Source: Thermoplasmata archaeon (lineage in GTDB: Archaea; Thermoplasmatota; JAKEGO01). From it: 26,417 nucleotides of DNA. Under the pieces are notes generated by a model. The model worked only from the letters and a program-made list of their open reading frames with translations. It had not been told where the DNA came from and searched no databases. The translations under genes were made by a program, and so were the position numbers. The DNA lies in NCBI GenBank assembly GCA_022615805.1, contig JAKEGO010000076.1:1-26417 (forward strand), written 5' to 3'. Position 1 is the first letter of the stretch. The number at the start of each line of letters is the position of its first letter. Shown piece after piece: positions 7,533 through 13,977 of this stretch.

Positions 7533-7889
7533 TCACCTCACCGCGACGACCACGTAGGAGACCGTCTTGCTGAGCGGCCTGCATTCCATGATCGTGACCT
7601 GCCGGCCCGCGCTGATGCCGAGGCACTCCGGAGCGTGGGCGGAGTAGCGGGAGCGGCGCTTCTCGTAACGCTCGTACTTGGGAAGATAGTGCATGTACTC
7701 CCTCTCGACGACGACCGAGCGGTCCATGCCGGTGGACCTCACGGTGCCCTCGATCATCTGCCCGCGCACCGAGAGGGTGCCGTGGAACGGACAGTTGGGG
7801 TCCTTGCATCCCCGCTCTGGCTCGGGAACGTCAACGCCCAGGTCCCGGGCCTTCTGCTTCCTCACGACCTTCTTCTTCGTTGCTGGCAT
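7533..7889 (-). CDS. rps17: 30S ribosomal protein uS17
   Basis: Small-subunit protein uS17, 118 residues with this start. The archaeal signature is clear: ARDLGVDVPEPERGCKDPNC, then PFHGTLSVRGQMIEGTVRS, and MECRPLSKTVSYVVV near the end. ATG 7889 (MPATKKKVVRKQK) has a GAGATGAT element 4 bases upstream. ATG 7898 is an alternative adding three residues. Either start lies inside rnp1, so the two genes overlap out of frame by about 59-68 bases, much more than any other pair here. The overlapping N-terminus is a Lys-rich tail. Confidence 0.94.
   Translation of the reverse strand: MPATKKKVVRKQKARDLGVDVPEPERGCKDPNCPFHGTLSVRGQMIEGTVRSTGMDRSVVVEREYMHYLPKYERYEKRRSRYSAHAPECLGISAGRQVTIMECRPLSKTVSYVVVAVR
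7534..7539 (-). promoter_or_regulatory. uL14 ribosome-binding site
   Basis: GAGGTG followed by ATC on the minus strand, overlapping the uS17 stop codon and 6 bases before GTG 7527. It decides in favour of this non-ATG start. Confidence 0.75.
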
Positions 7890-8181
7890 TGCTATCATCT
7901 CGCAGGTTCTTGATGCGGATCCTCTTCGGCCGGTCCTCCGGTCTGAAGGCGATGACGCGCCCGTCGATCTCCTGGGCCTCGCCACCGCGGCCGAACCTGA
8001 ATCTTGCCACGTTCTTCGGGACGACCGATTCGCGTCCGTCGCCGAGGCGGACGACGATCGTGTTCTTCGTCTCGTCCACCACCCGGCCCGCGACGCGCAC
8101 GAGGCCGGGGTCGGTCGAGGCGACCACCTCGACCGGGAGCCCTATCAGCTCGCCGCGGCTCAGCGTCCACCTGGACGTCAC
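7831..8181 (-). CDS. rnp1: Ribonuclease P protein component 1 (Rnp1/p29)
   Basis: Archaeal RNase P protein related to eukaryotic Rpp29/Pop4, which helps process tRNA 5' ends. The 116-residue protein begins with GTG 8181 (TSRWTLSRGELIGLPVEVV) and has the Sm-like beta-barrel features: LVRVAGRVVDETKNTIVVR, SVVPKNVARFRF and IDGRVIAFRPEDRPKRIRI. The GTG overlaps the aIF1 stop as GTGA and GGAGATC lies just upstream. The last 20 or so residues are Glu-rich and are encoded in the overlap with uS17. Location between aIF1 and uS17 is typical for Euryarchaeota. Confidence 0.92.
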   Translation of the reverse strand: MTSRWTLSRGELIGLPVEVVASTDPGLVRVAGRVVDETKNTIVVRLGDGRESVVPKNVARFRFGRGGEAQEIDGRVIAFRPEDRPKRIRIKNLRDDSNASNEEEGREEAEGPGPGR

Positions 8182-8477
8182 TCGATCTCCGCAGGGAATC
8201 CCATGCCGTTCAGGACCTCGCGGACCTTCCGCTTGTGTTCCCCCTGCAGCTCGATCGTGCCGTTCTTGACCGTCCCGCCCGACGCACATCTCGTCTTCAA
8301 CTCCTTCGCGAGCTCGTCGACGTCGATGTCGCTTGTGTCGATCCCTTCGACGACGGTGACGACCTTCCCGTACCGGCGCTTCTCCGAGGTTATCCGGATG
8401 TGCTGCTGCTCGCGCGCGATCTCCTCGCACACGCACAGCTCGACCGGAAGACCACAGCTGGAGCAGATCTCGGGCAT
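8178..8477 (-). CDS. sui1: Translation initiation factor aIF1 (SUI1 family)
   Basis: Protein translation factor SUI1/aIF1, 99 residues, which monitors start-codon selection on the small subunit. An N-terminal cysteine cluster (Cys 5, 8, 15, 17: CSSCGLPVELCVC) probably binds zinc, as in many archaeal homologues. The SUI1 domain has RRYGKVVTVVEGID, the typical basic loop CASGGTVKNGTIELQG and a C-terminal helix ending GMGFPAEIE. The ATG overlaps the uL29 stop as TGATG and the stop overlaps the rnp1 start. Inclusion in the operon ties initiation to ribosome supply. Confidence 0.95.
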   Translation of the reverse strand: MPEICSSCGLPVELCVCEEIAREQQHIRITSEKRRYGKVVTVVEGIDTSDIDVDELAKELKTRCASGGTVKNGTIELQGEHKRKVREVLNGMGFPAEIE

Positions 8478-8680
8478 CAGTGCTCGCCTTCCTCCGCCAT
8501 CACTGTGAGTATCCTCGCTATCTCCGTCCTCAACGTCCTGAAGCGCCCCGGGTTCACGGGAGCGCCGCCCATCGCGGCGACGCCGCGCTCGTGCATGAGC
8601 TCGTCGCGGAGCTCCCTGAGCTTCCGCGCCCTCTCATCGGGGTTCATGTTGCGTACCTCATTCGCCTTCAGTAGGGACAT
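8477..8680 (-). CDS. rpl29: 50S ribosomal protein uL29
   Basis: Large-subunit protein uL29 located at the peptide exit tunnel, 67 residues. It has the two-helix pattern of the family: MSLLKANEVRNMNPDERARK, then LRELRDELMHERG and FRTLRTEIARILTVM. The ATG is inside the 3' end of uS3 (23-base overlap) and is preceded by GGAGGAG. The stop codon overlaps the aIF1 start. Length and order are standard. Confidence 0.95.
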   Translation of the reverse strand: MSLLKANEVRNMNPDERARKLRELRDELMHERGVAAMGGAPVNPGRFRTLRTEIARILTVMAEEGEH

Positions 8681-9599
8681 CGCTCTCCTCCGTGGTGCTC
8701 ACATCGCCCTCTTCGGGCTCGTTCTCCTTCCTCCCAGTGGAGTCTGGAACGTCATCTTCGCCTTCGTCGGCCGGCGTATCGCCGGGGGCCTTCCCGGCCG
8801 GCGCGGCCACGTCGGCGTCATCGGGAAGCAGTGGTCCGGCCGGGCCTTCGGAGACCCCTTCGAGGGTTTCCTTCGCCGACCTCTCCGTCGTCCCGACGGC
8901 ATCGACCCCTTCAGGGCCCGGCGCGGGATAAAGGTCCGCGTCGGCGGGCTCGGTCCCGGTCGCCTTCACCGCCGGTTCGGGCTGCGGCGGGACCTCTATA
9001 CCCTCGGGGACGTGTATCTTGATCTCATCCGGTAGGACCGCGTCCGGGTCCATGATCCTGATAGTGACGCCTATGATGCCCGACTTCTTCTTCGCTGTGG
9101 CGTACCCGTGGTGCATCCACTGGAGCGCGGGCTCGCCGCAGAACTTGATGTGCCCCTGCTTGAACTTCTCCCTGCGATGCCTCTCGCCCGTGAGCTTGCC
9201 GGCGATCGTCACCTGGCAGCCCTTCGCGCCGGACTCCATTATCCTCCGGACGGTGGAGTGACCGCCGCGGCGGAAGTGCCATCCGCGCTCCAGGGCGAAG
9301 GCGAGCTTCTGCGCCATTATCTGGGCGTTGAGGTTCGCGTTCCGCGCCTCCTGCACCTCCACCTGGGGGTTGTCGAGGCCGAAGTCCCGCTCGAGGACCT
9401 CCGTGAGCTGCTTGATGAGGCCGCCGTGCCGCCCGATGACCATGCCCGGGCGCTCGACGGTGAGCGTGACGCGCGTGCCGAGGGGCGTCCTCTGGATGCT
9501 GACGCCTCCGAAGCCCGCGTCCTGGGCGCGGCTCATCAGGAACTCCTTGATCAACACGCGCTTCATGTTCTCCCTGACGAACTTGCGCTCCGCTGCCAT
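8658..9599 (-). CDS. rps3: 30S ribosomal protein uS3 with acidic C-terminal extension
   Basis: Small-subunit protein uS3 at the mRNA entry site, 313 residues. The N-terminal KH domain includes GMVIGRHGGLIKQLTEVL around residues 52-69, and the C-terminal domain contains GHIKFCGEPALQWMHHGYA and KSGIIGVTIRIM. The conserved part ends near residue 202 (IHVPEGIEVPP). The remaining 110 residues are rich in Glu, Asp, Pro, Ala and Thr and look disordered, which makes this longer than usual archaeal uS3. The ATG overlaps the uL22 stop as TGATG, with GGAGGGAG upstream. Confidence 0.95.
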   Translation of the reverse strand: MAAERKFVRENMKRVLIKEFLMSRAQDAGFGGVSIQRTPLGTRVTLTVERPGMVIGRHGGLIKQLTEVLERDFGLDNPQVEVQEARNANLNAQIMAQKLAFALERGWHFRRGGHSTVRRIMESGAKGCQVTIAGKLTGERHRREKFKQGHIKFCGEPALQWMHHGYATAKKKSGIIGVTIRIMDPDAVLPDEIKIHVPEGIEVPPQPEPAVKATGTEPADADLYPAPGPEGVDAVGTTERSAKETLEGVSEGPAGPLLPDDADVAAPAGKAPGDTPADEGEDDVPDSTGRKENEPEEGDVSTTEESDVPTEGE

Positions 9600-10054
9600 C
9601 AGGCTCCCTCCGTCTCCTCGACGACGATCTCGATGTTGGTCGTCCTCCCGATGCTCGGGGTGGACCGGCCGTGCGCGCGGGGGAAGTATCCCTTGAAGGT
9701 ACGGCCCCGGTGCGCTGCGATGTATATGATCCTCAGGTTCTCGGAATCGAGGCCGACGTAGTCAGCGTTGCTCTCGACGCCATCGAGCAGCTTGATCATC
9801 TGCTTGGCGACGTTGACGGGGTAACCGCCGGAGCGGATGTCGCCCTTCCTGTGGGGGACGTTCCTGACGAACCGGTGGTACTCGACCGGGCGCTTCTTCT
9901 CGACGACCTGCTCGAGGTACTCCCGGGCATCCGATACCTTCCACCCCTTGATCGCCCTGCACACCTCGCGGGCCTTCTTGGGGGAGACCTTGATCTCGCG
10001 CCCGAGTATGCGCGCCGTCGTCTCGCGGTCGAACTCCTTCGTGTAGCCCACCAT
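9599..10054 (-). CDS. rpl22: 50S ribosomal protein uL22
   Basis: Large-subunit protein uL22, which lines the exit tunnel, 151 residues. Typical archaeal segments are LGREIKVSPKKAREVCRAIK, VPHRKGDIRSGGYPVNVAKQ and RRGRTFKGYFPRAHGRS-like RGRTFKGYFPRAHGRS followed by the beta-strand TTNIEIVVEE. The ATG has GAGGTG 5 bases upstream, itself overlapping the uS19 stop. Its stop overlaps the uS3 start. Confidence 0.96.
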   Translation of the reverse strand: MVGYTKEFDRETTARILGREIKVSPKKAREVCRAIKGWKVSDAREYLEQVVEKKRPVEYHRFVRNVPHRKGDIRSGGYPVNVAKQMIKLLDGVESNADYVGLDSENLRIIYIAAHRGRTFKGYFPRAHGRSTPSIGRTTNIEIVVEETEGA

Positions 10055-10063
10055 GTCGTCACC

Positions 10064-10513
10064 TCACTTCAGCGGCATGTACTTCGATGACCTCGTCGCG
10101 CCCACGCCCGGACCGGAGTGCACGCCGAATGTGCGGGTCAATGCGAACTCCCCGAGGTAATGGCCGATCATCTCGGACTTGATCTCGACGTTCTTGTACT
10201 CCTTCCCGTTGTACAGGGCGAGCGTGCGTCCGACCATCTGGGGGAGCACGACCATGTCCCGTCGGTGGGTCCTGAGGACGCCGTCGGTCTTCCTCATGCG
10301 GTCGAGGAGCTTCTGGTTCTCCTCGCTGAGCCCGCGCTTGAGCGTGCGCCTCACTCGCGAGGGTAGCAGCGGAAGGAGCTCGTCGAGGCTCATCCCCTGG
10401 AGCTGTTCCAGTGTGTACCCACGGTAGGTGAACTCCTTCTTCCTCCGGACCTGCGCCAGGCCAAGGCGCTTCCTCTCTCGGCGCCTCGCCGACTTGGGTG
10501 ATCCCTGGGTCAT
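10064..10513 (-). CDS. rps19: 30S ribosomal protein uS19
   Basis: Small-subunit protein uS19, 149 residues, in the long archaeal/eukaryotic form with an N-terminal extension (KKEFTYRGYTLEQLQGMSLD). The core contains KTDGVLRTHRRDMVVLPQMV and YNGKEYKNVEIKSEMIGHYL, then GEFALTRTFGVHSGPGVGAT. The ATG is preceded by GAGGTG at 6 bases, which overlaps the uL2 stop. No unusual features. Confidence 0.96.
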   Translation of the reverse strand: MTQGSPKSARRRERKRLGLAQVRRKKEFTYRGYTLEQLQGMSLDELLPLLPSRVRRTLKRGLSEENQKLLDRMRKTDGVLRTHRRDMVVLPQMVGRTLALYNGKEYKNVEIKSEMIGHYLGEFALTRTFGVHSGPGVGATRSSKYMPLK

Positions 10514-10523
10514 TCGTCACACC

Positions 10524-11237
10524 TCATATCCTGCCCCCTTCCTTGTCCCTCTTCTGCGGCGACATCCTGCCGACCTTCTGGCCAGGCCAGGCGTTCCTCG
10601 ACTTCGTCGAGGGACCGCCGACGTGCGGGTGCGAGCCGCCGCCGTGGGGGTGGTTCACCGGGTTCATGGAGACACCGCCGGTGTAGGGCCATATCTTGGC
10701 CCTCGACCGGAGGCTGTGATGCTTCTTGCCGGCCTTGGCGTAGGGCATGTCCTTGCGGCCTCCGCCGGCGACGATCCCGAGTGTCGCCTTGCAGCGCGGG
10801 GGGAACGACATCAGCGCCCCGGAGGGCATCTGGACCGTCGTCTTCTTCCCCTGAGAGACCACGATCGCCGCGGTCCCGGCGGCACGGACGAGCTTTCCAC
10901 CGTCTCCTGGCAATATCTCGATGTTGAACACCTGGCGCCCCTCGGGTATGTTCCCGAGAGGGAGCACGTTACCGTTCTTGGCCTCGGCCTCCGCGCTGAT
11001 GGTTATCGTCTGCCCGATGTACATCCCGTCGAACGCTAGCATGTATGCGACGTGGCCGGTCTCGAACCTCACCTCGGCCAGCGGGGCCGTGTGACCCGGG
11101 TCGTGGACGAGCTCCATGACGCGGCCCGAGGCCGTCCTGACCTGCGGGTAGGATATCATCGCCCTGAAGCGATGGCTCGGCGTGCGGTAGACGTGCCCGC
11201 CGCGGCCGCGCCTCTGCGTCCTCAATCTCTTGCCCAT
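10524..11237 (-). CDS. rpl2: 50S ribosomal protein uL2
   Basis: Large-subunit protein uL2, close to the peptidyl-transferase centre, 237 residues. It starts MGKRLRTQRRGRGGHVYRTP and contains the key C-terminal signature MNPVNHPHGGGSHPH with the conserved histidines. ATG 11237 is favoured because GAGGTG lies 6 bases upstream. A GTG three codons earlier is in frame but falls within that site. The gene starts 10 bases after uL23. Confidence 0.96.
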   Translation of the reverse strand: MGKRLRTQRRGRGGHVYRTPSHRFRAMISYPQVRTASGRVMELVHDPGHTAPLAEVRFETGHVAYMLAFDGMYIGQTITISAEAEAKNGNVLPLGNIPEGRQVFNIEILPGDGGKLVRAAGTAAIVVSQGKKTTVQMPSGALMSFPPRCKATLGIVAGGGRKDMPYAKAGKKHHSLRSRAKIWPYTGGVSMNPVNHPHGGGSHPHVGGPSTKSRNAWPGQKVGRMSPQKRDKEGGRI

Positions 11238-11243
11238 TCGATT

Positions 11244-11249
11244 CACCTC
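11244..11249 (-). promoter_or_regulatory. uL2 ribosome-binding site
   Basis: GAGGTG on the minus strand, overlapping the uL23 stop and 6 bases before ATG 11237. It rules against the upstream in-frame GTG at 11246, which overlaps it. Confidence 0.7.
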
Positions 11250-11514
11250 AGAATATCCCTATCCGCATCCCGATGTCCTCGGCGCGGTAACCCTCCGCGA
11301 ACTTGATGATCGCGTGCTTTCCGTCGGACATGCGCATCGTCGCCACGGACTCGACCTTCACGTCGTAGCGCTCCTCGAAGGCCCGCTTGATGTCGGGCTT
11401 CCGTGCATTCCTATTGACGATGAACACGAGCTTGTTCTCCTTCTCCATGAGCGTCAGCGTCTTCTCGGTCACGTAGGGGTGGAGGAGTATCTCGTGGTGA
11501 TGGCCTACGTCCAT
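11248..11514 (-). CDS. rpl23: 50S ribosomal protein uL23
   Basis: Large-subunit protein uL23 at the exit tunnel, where it contacts SRP and the translocon; 88 residues. Signature segments are ILLHPYVTEKTLTLMEKENK, LVFIVNRNARKPDIKRAFE and the C-terminal KFAEGYRAEDIGMRIGIF. The ATG overlaps the end of uL4 by 10 bases in a different frame and has GGAGGTG 5 bases upstream. Confidence 0.96.
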   Translation of the reverse strand: MDVGHHHEILLHPYVTEKTLTLMEKENKLVFIVNRNARKPDIKRAFEERYDVKVESVATMRMSDGKHAIIKFAEGYRAEDIGMRIGIF

Positions 11515-12266
11515 TTCGACACCTCCTGCAGCGCGGACTCGGTCATGACCGTGAGCCTGCCGGGGTCGCCCCCGGGCGCGAGGTCCTCGACGGAGATCCG
11601 CTCCACCGGGACCGCATCGACTCCCGGGAAGTTCCTGACGGCGTTGTGCACTGGCTGGGTGCCCGCAGTGACCACCAGGATGCTCCTGGGGGTCCTGAAC
11701 CGCCGGCCGCGCATCTTTCCCCTTCCCGACCGCTCGTGACGCCCGGACTTCGCGCGATCGAGATCGTTGGACACGCCGATGCTCTCGAAGAACGCGAGCG
11801 CGTCCGCGACCTTTGTGATCTCGGCGAACTCATCGACGACGACCACGGGGAGCGTGAGCTTTTCGGGGAACCTGTGGCCGCGGCCCGCGACGATGGACGC
11901 GTCCGACGTCGCCGCGATGGCGGACCTCCGAGCCTTCTGGCGCTCCTTGCGGTTCATCCCCTTGCTCCATATGGTCGCGAGGAGCGGCGGGTGAGCTCTA
12001 CGACCGCCGACCGCCAGGGGGGCCTGGGCGGCTCGCCGCGATCCCTTGAGCCTCATGACGCGGGCGGTGCCGCGCCCCTTCCCCCACTGCTCCACCGAGT
12101 GCCGCATGCCGGCGGTGTCCGACGGGCCGTAGGGCTGGCGCCGGTTCGCACGGGCCGCGGTGACGCCCTTCCGGATGAGGTCGAGCCTCAACGGCTCATG
12201 GAACTGGGATGGCAGCTCGACCTTCTTCGTCGCCTTGCCCTTCAGGTCGTAGACGTTCACCTTCAT
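11505..12266 (-). CDS. rpl4: 50S ribosomal protein uL4
   Basis: Large-subunit protein uL4, 253 residues. It starts MKVNVYDLKGKATKKVELP and contains the archaeal extended loop segments GKGRGTARVMRLKGSRRA and PLAVGGRRAHPP, then GRHERSGRGKMRGRRFRTPR. ATG 12266 has GGTG 5 bases upstream and lies 4 bases after the uL3 stop. An in-frame upstream start at 12302 would add 12 residues lying within uL3 and is unlikely. In bacteria uL4 regulates its own operon; no equivalent can be inferred here. Confidence 0.95.
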   Translation of the reverse strand: MKVNVYDLKGKATKKVELPSQFHEPLRLDLIRKGVTAARANRRQPYGPSDTAGMRHSVEQWGKGRGTARVMRLKGSRRAAQAPLAVGGRRAHPPLLATIWSKGMNRKERQKARRSAIAATSDASIVAGRGHRFPEKLTLPVVVVDEFAEITKVADALAFFESIGVSNDLDRAKSGRHERSGRGKMRGRRFRTPRSILVVTAGTQPVHNAVRNFPGVDAVPVERISVEDLAPGGDPGRLTVMTESALQEVSKWT

Positions 12267-12270
12267 GCCA

Positions 12271-13257
12271 TCACCGCCCCATGTTCGATTCGACGGAGAC
12301 ATAGGTGATGTTCACCTCTTGCTCCTTGCCATTGAACCGGACGGCATCGCGCACGCGCACGAGCCGCTTCGCCGGGCCGGGGACCGACCCACCGATCATG
12401 ACGTAGCCATTCCGTACCTCGCCGTACTTGATGAAACCGCCCTTGGGCGTCACGTCGAGGCCGTTGTCGCCGACGCGGAGGACCACCTTGTTGTACTCGG
12501 TGCGCTGGTGGTAGCCCGTCTGCCCGCCCTGAGGGACGGCGGTCATTATCCATGTCCTCCACGGGCCGAGCGTTCCGACCATCCTCCGGTGCTTGTCGTT
12601 CTTGTGGACCAGGAGCTTGACGCCCCATCGCCTTACGACGCCCTGCCACCCCTTGCCGCGGGTGACGGCGGCGACATCGACCACCGAACCCTGGGATATG
12701 ACGTCCCCGGCCTTGACCTCCTTGCCGAGGAGGTCCTTCGCGAGCGCGACGCGTTCCTCCATCGTCCCGCCGCCGATGCGGAGCTCCATTATCTCCGGGA
12801 TCTTCTTTGGAATGCTCGTAACGAGGTGGGGCTGGGTCTGGGCGATGAGCCTGAGGTCGTCGATGCTCTCGGCCTCGATCCTCTTCCAGTGCTCCTTCGG
12901 CTTCTCGGGGAGGGTCAGCCTGCGCTCGAGCGAGGGGTCGAACTTCTTCGACCAGACCTCGGATAGCGTCTTCAGTCCGTAGGGCGAATCGACGTAGGCC
13001 CTGACCCCGATGATCCTCATCGGGGGGACCTCGAGGATCGTCACGGGTACGCGGATCTCCTGGCCCTGCGTGAGGCTCTTTGCCCTCTTGTCCTCCAGGA
13101 AGATGTGCGTCATGCCCGCCTTGTAACCGGCGAAGCCCTGGACCTTCGGCTCGCGCCCGCCCTCGGGCCACGACTTCAGGCGAGCTACCTCGCTCCGCGC
13201 CCGCTTGCGGGGAGAGTACGCCATAGAGCCCCTTCTGGGATGATGTCTAGTGCCCAT
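12271..13257 (-). CDS. rpl3: 50S ribosomal protein uL3, first gene of the operon
   Basis: Large-subunit protein uL3, an early assembly protein, 328 residues. The archaeal start MGTRHHPRRGSMAYSPRKRA is followed by VQGFAGYKAGMTHIFLEDKR, the central WQGVVRRWGVKLLVHKNDKH and the GTLGPWRTWIMTAVPQGGQ loop near the peptidyl-transferase centre. ATG 13257 is supported by GGAGGT 6 bases upstream; an in-frame GTG at 13263 abuts that site and is less likely. It heads the operon after a leader of about 140 nt with conspicuous secondary structure. Confidence 0.95.
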   Translation of the reverse strand: MGTRHHPRRGSMAYSPRKRARSEVARLKSWPEGGREPKVQGFAGYKAGMTHIFLEDKRAKSLTQGQEIRVPVTILEVPPMRIIGVRAYVDSPYGLKTLSEVWSKKFDPSLERRLTLPEKPKEHWKRIEAESIDDLRLIAQTQPHLVTSIPKKIPEIMELRIGGGTMEERVALAKDLLGKEVKAGDVISQGSVVDVAAVTRGKGWQGVVRRWGVKLLVHKNDKHRRMVGTLGPWRTWIMTAVPQGGQTGYHQRTEYNKVVLRVGDNGLDVTPKGGFIKYGEVRNGYVMIGGSVPGPAKRLVRVRDAVRFNGKEQEVNITYVSVESNMGR

Positions 13258-13258
13258 G

Positions 13259-13276
13259 CTCACACCTCCGTGAGGT
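13259..13276 (-). promoter_or_regulatory. uL3 ribosome-binding site within two competing hairpins
   Basis: On the minus strand the Shine-Dalgarno GGAGGT (13269 to 13264) can be sequestered by the preceding ACCTC (ACCTC-ACG-GAGGT, 13276-13264, 5 bp). Alternatively it is exposed as the exact six-base loop of CTCAC-GGAGGT-GTGAG (13274-13259, 5 bp). The two hairpins share bases and exclude each other. The pairings are seen in the sequence; a switching role is inference. Confidence 0.45.
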
Positions 13277-13277
13277 T

Positions 13278-13300
13278 CCCCTCGCGCCTATCCCGAGGGG
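13278..13300 (-). promoter_or_regulatory. uL3 leader hairpin 2
   Basis: Perfect 7-bp inverted repeat, CCCCTCG and CGAGGGG, with a 9-base loop. It lies directly upstream of the uL3 ribosome-binding site. In the minus-strand transcript it would be a stable stem 20 bases before the start codon. Confidence 0.5.
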
Positions 13301-13330
13301 GTTCGCGTTCCGAGGACCGTTGCGTTTGCG

Positions 13331-13361
13331 GGGGTCCCACAACACCGTTGTTCGGGACCCC
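13331..13361 (-). promoter_or_regulatory. uL3 leader hairpin 1
   Basis: Near-perfect hairpin: outer 8-bp stem GGGGTCCC/GGGACCCC, a two-base bulge, an inner 5-bp stem ACAAC/GTTGT and a 3-base loop. It lies in the predicted leader of the ribosomal operon, about 75 bases before the uL3 start. No U-run follows, so it does not look like a simple terminator. It is a candidate binding site for an autogenous regulator. Confidence 0.5.
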
Positions 13362-13420
13362 GTTATAGGGCGATTTCCCAAGACGCATGGTCCACGGGGG
13401 AGAGCACTAACGGGTCCGGG

Positions 13421-13427
13421 TATATAA
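13421..13427 (-). promoter_or_regulatory. TATA box of the ribosomal operon
   Basis: TTATATA on the minus strand, the best TATA-like element upstream of uL3. A transcription start about 26 bp downstream would be near 13398, giving a leader of about 140 nt. The core also reads as TATATAA on the plus strand, so direction is assigned from the genes. A weaker CTATAACG at about 13362-13369 would place the start inside hairpin 1. Confidence 0.55.
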
Positions 13428-13429
13428 TG

Positions 13430-13627
13430 GTTGGCGTTGAGCCCGGGAGGCCGCAGGGGCCCTCGGAACGCGGGAATTCCAGCGTGACGGGGCGCGATGA
13501 CCCGCCCCCGCCCAGCGGCGCGAAACGCCTCCGCCCGAGCAGGAGGGCGGGCGTCGCCCCCGCGGGCGGCGACCGGTGGCATATGCCGCCATCGGGAGGA
13601 GGGCCGGAGCCGGACACGCACCAACGG
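13430..13627. other. GC-rich non-coding spacer between divergent promoters
   Basis: About 200 bp of very high GC between the operon TATA box and the TATA box of the next plus-strand gene. It contains inverted repeats such as GTCGCC/GGCGAC (13553-13558 with 13568-13573, loop CCCGCGGGC) and a near-palindrome at 13575-13590. Open frames across it are not convincing. I see no tRNA or other known RNA motif. Confidence 0.5.
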
Positions 13628-13633
13628 TTATAT
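13628..13633 (+). promoter_or_regulatory. TATA box for the 106-residue membrane protein
   Basis: TTATAT in the context CGGTTATATCG, centred about 26 bp before ATG 13657. That spacing predicts transcription starting at or next to the start codon, so a leaderless mRNA. No ribosome-binding site is visible. Confidence 0.6.
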
Positions 13634-13640
13634 CGTACCG

Positions 13641-13655
13641 ACGGGTTCTACCCGT
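13641..13655 (+). promoter_or_regulatory. Inverted repeat at the predicted transcription start
   Basis: ACGGG-TTCTA-CCCGT, a perfect 5-bp dyad with a 5-base centre, between the TATA box and the start codon. A repressor bound here would block transcription. The operator role is speculative. Confidence 0.3.
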
Positions 13656-13656
13656 C

Positions 13657-13977
13657 ATGCGCCTCCTCCTCCTCCCCGTCATCGGGATGCTCCTCCTCAT
13701 CGCCACCGCCGCGCTGGCGGTCCTGGGAAGGAAGGACCTCGCCATGATCACGCTGCTCCTCTGGATACTGACCATGTACCTGTCGATCCAGTACCACAGG
13801 AGGGCGACCGTGGCGGTCAAGCGGATCGTCGACCAGACCAGGGCCCGGATGGAGACGGAGGCCGGGGAGAAGGGGAAAGCGGGTTCGATGAAGAAGGTCG
13901 TAAAGCGGAAGATCGGCGACATCCACACGAAGGAAATGGCCCCGGGGGAGACATCGCCCCCCAAAGATGACGAGTGA
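13657..13977 (+). CDS. Small membrane protein with two predicted helices, function unknown
   Basis: A 106-residue protein that I do not recognise. Residues 2-24 (RLLLLPVIGMLLLIATAALA) and about 28-46 (LAMITLLLWILTMYLSI) are hydrophobic helices separated by the short loop GRKD. The rest is a charged, Lys/Arg/Glu-rich tail ending SPPKDDE, probably cytoplasmic. ATG 13657 was chosen because a TATA box sits 26 bp upstream and the hydrophobic helix begins right there. The frame is open further upstream, but only into GC-rich spacer. It is divergent from the ribosomal operon; co-regulation is possible but unproven. Confidence 0.7.
   Translation: MRLLLLPVIGMLLLIATAALAVLGRKDLAMITLLLWILTMYLSIQYHRRATVAVKRIVDQTRARMETEAGEKGKAGSMKKVVKRKIGDIHTKEMAPGETSPPKDDE

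Noticed and set aside
7528..7809. Long N-terminal extension of uL14
   Set aside because: It is an out-of-frame reading of uS17. GTG 7527 gives the exact family length and has the ribosome-binding site.
13331..13361. Intrinsic terminator
   Set aside because: The hairpin is strong but there is no T-run on either strand, and it lies between a promoter and its first gene.
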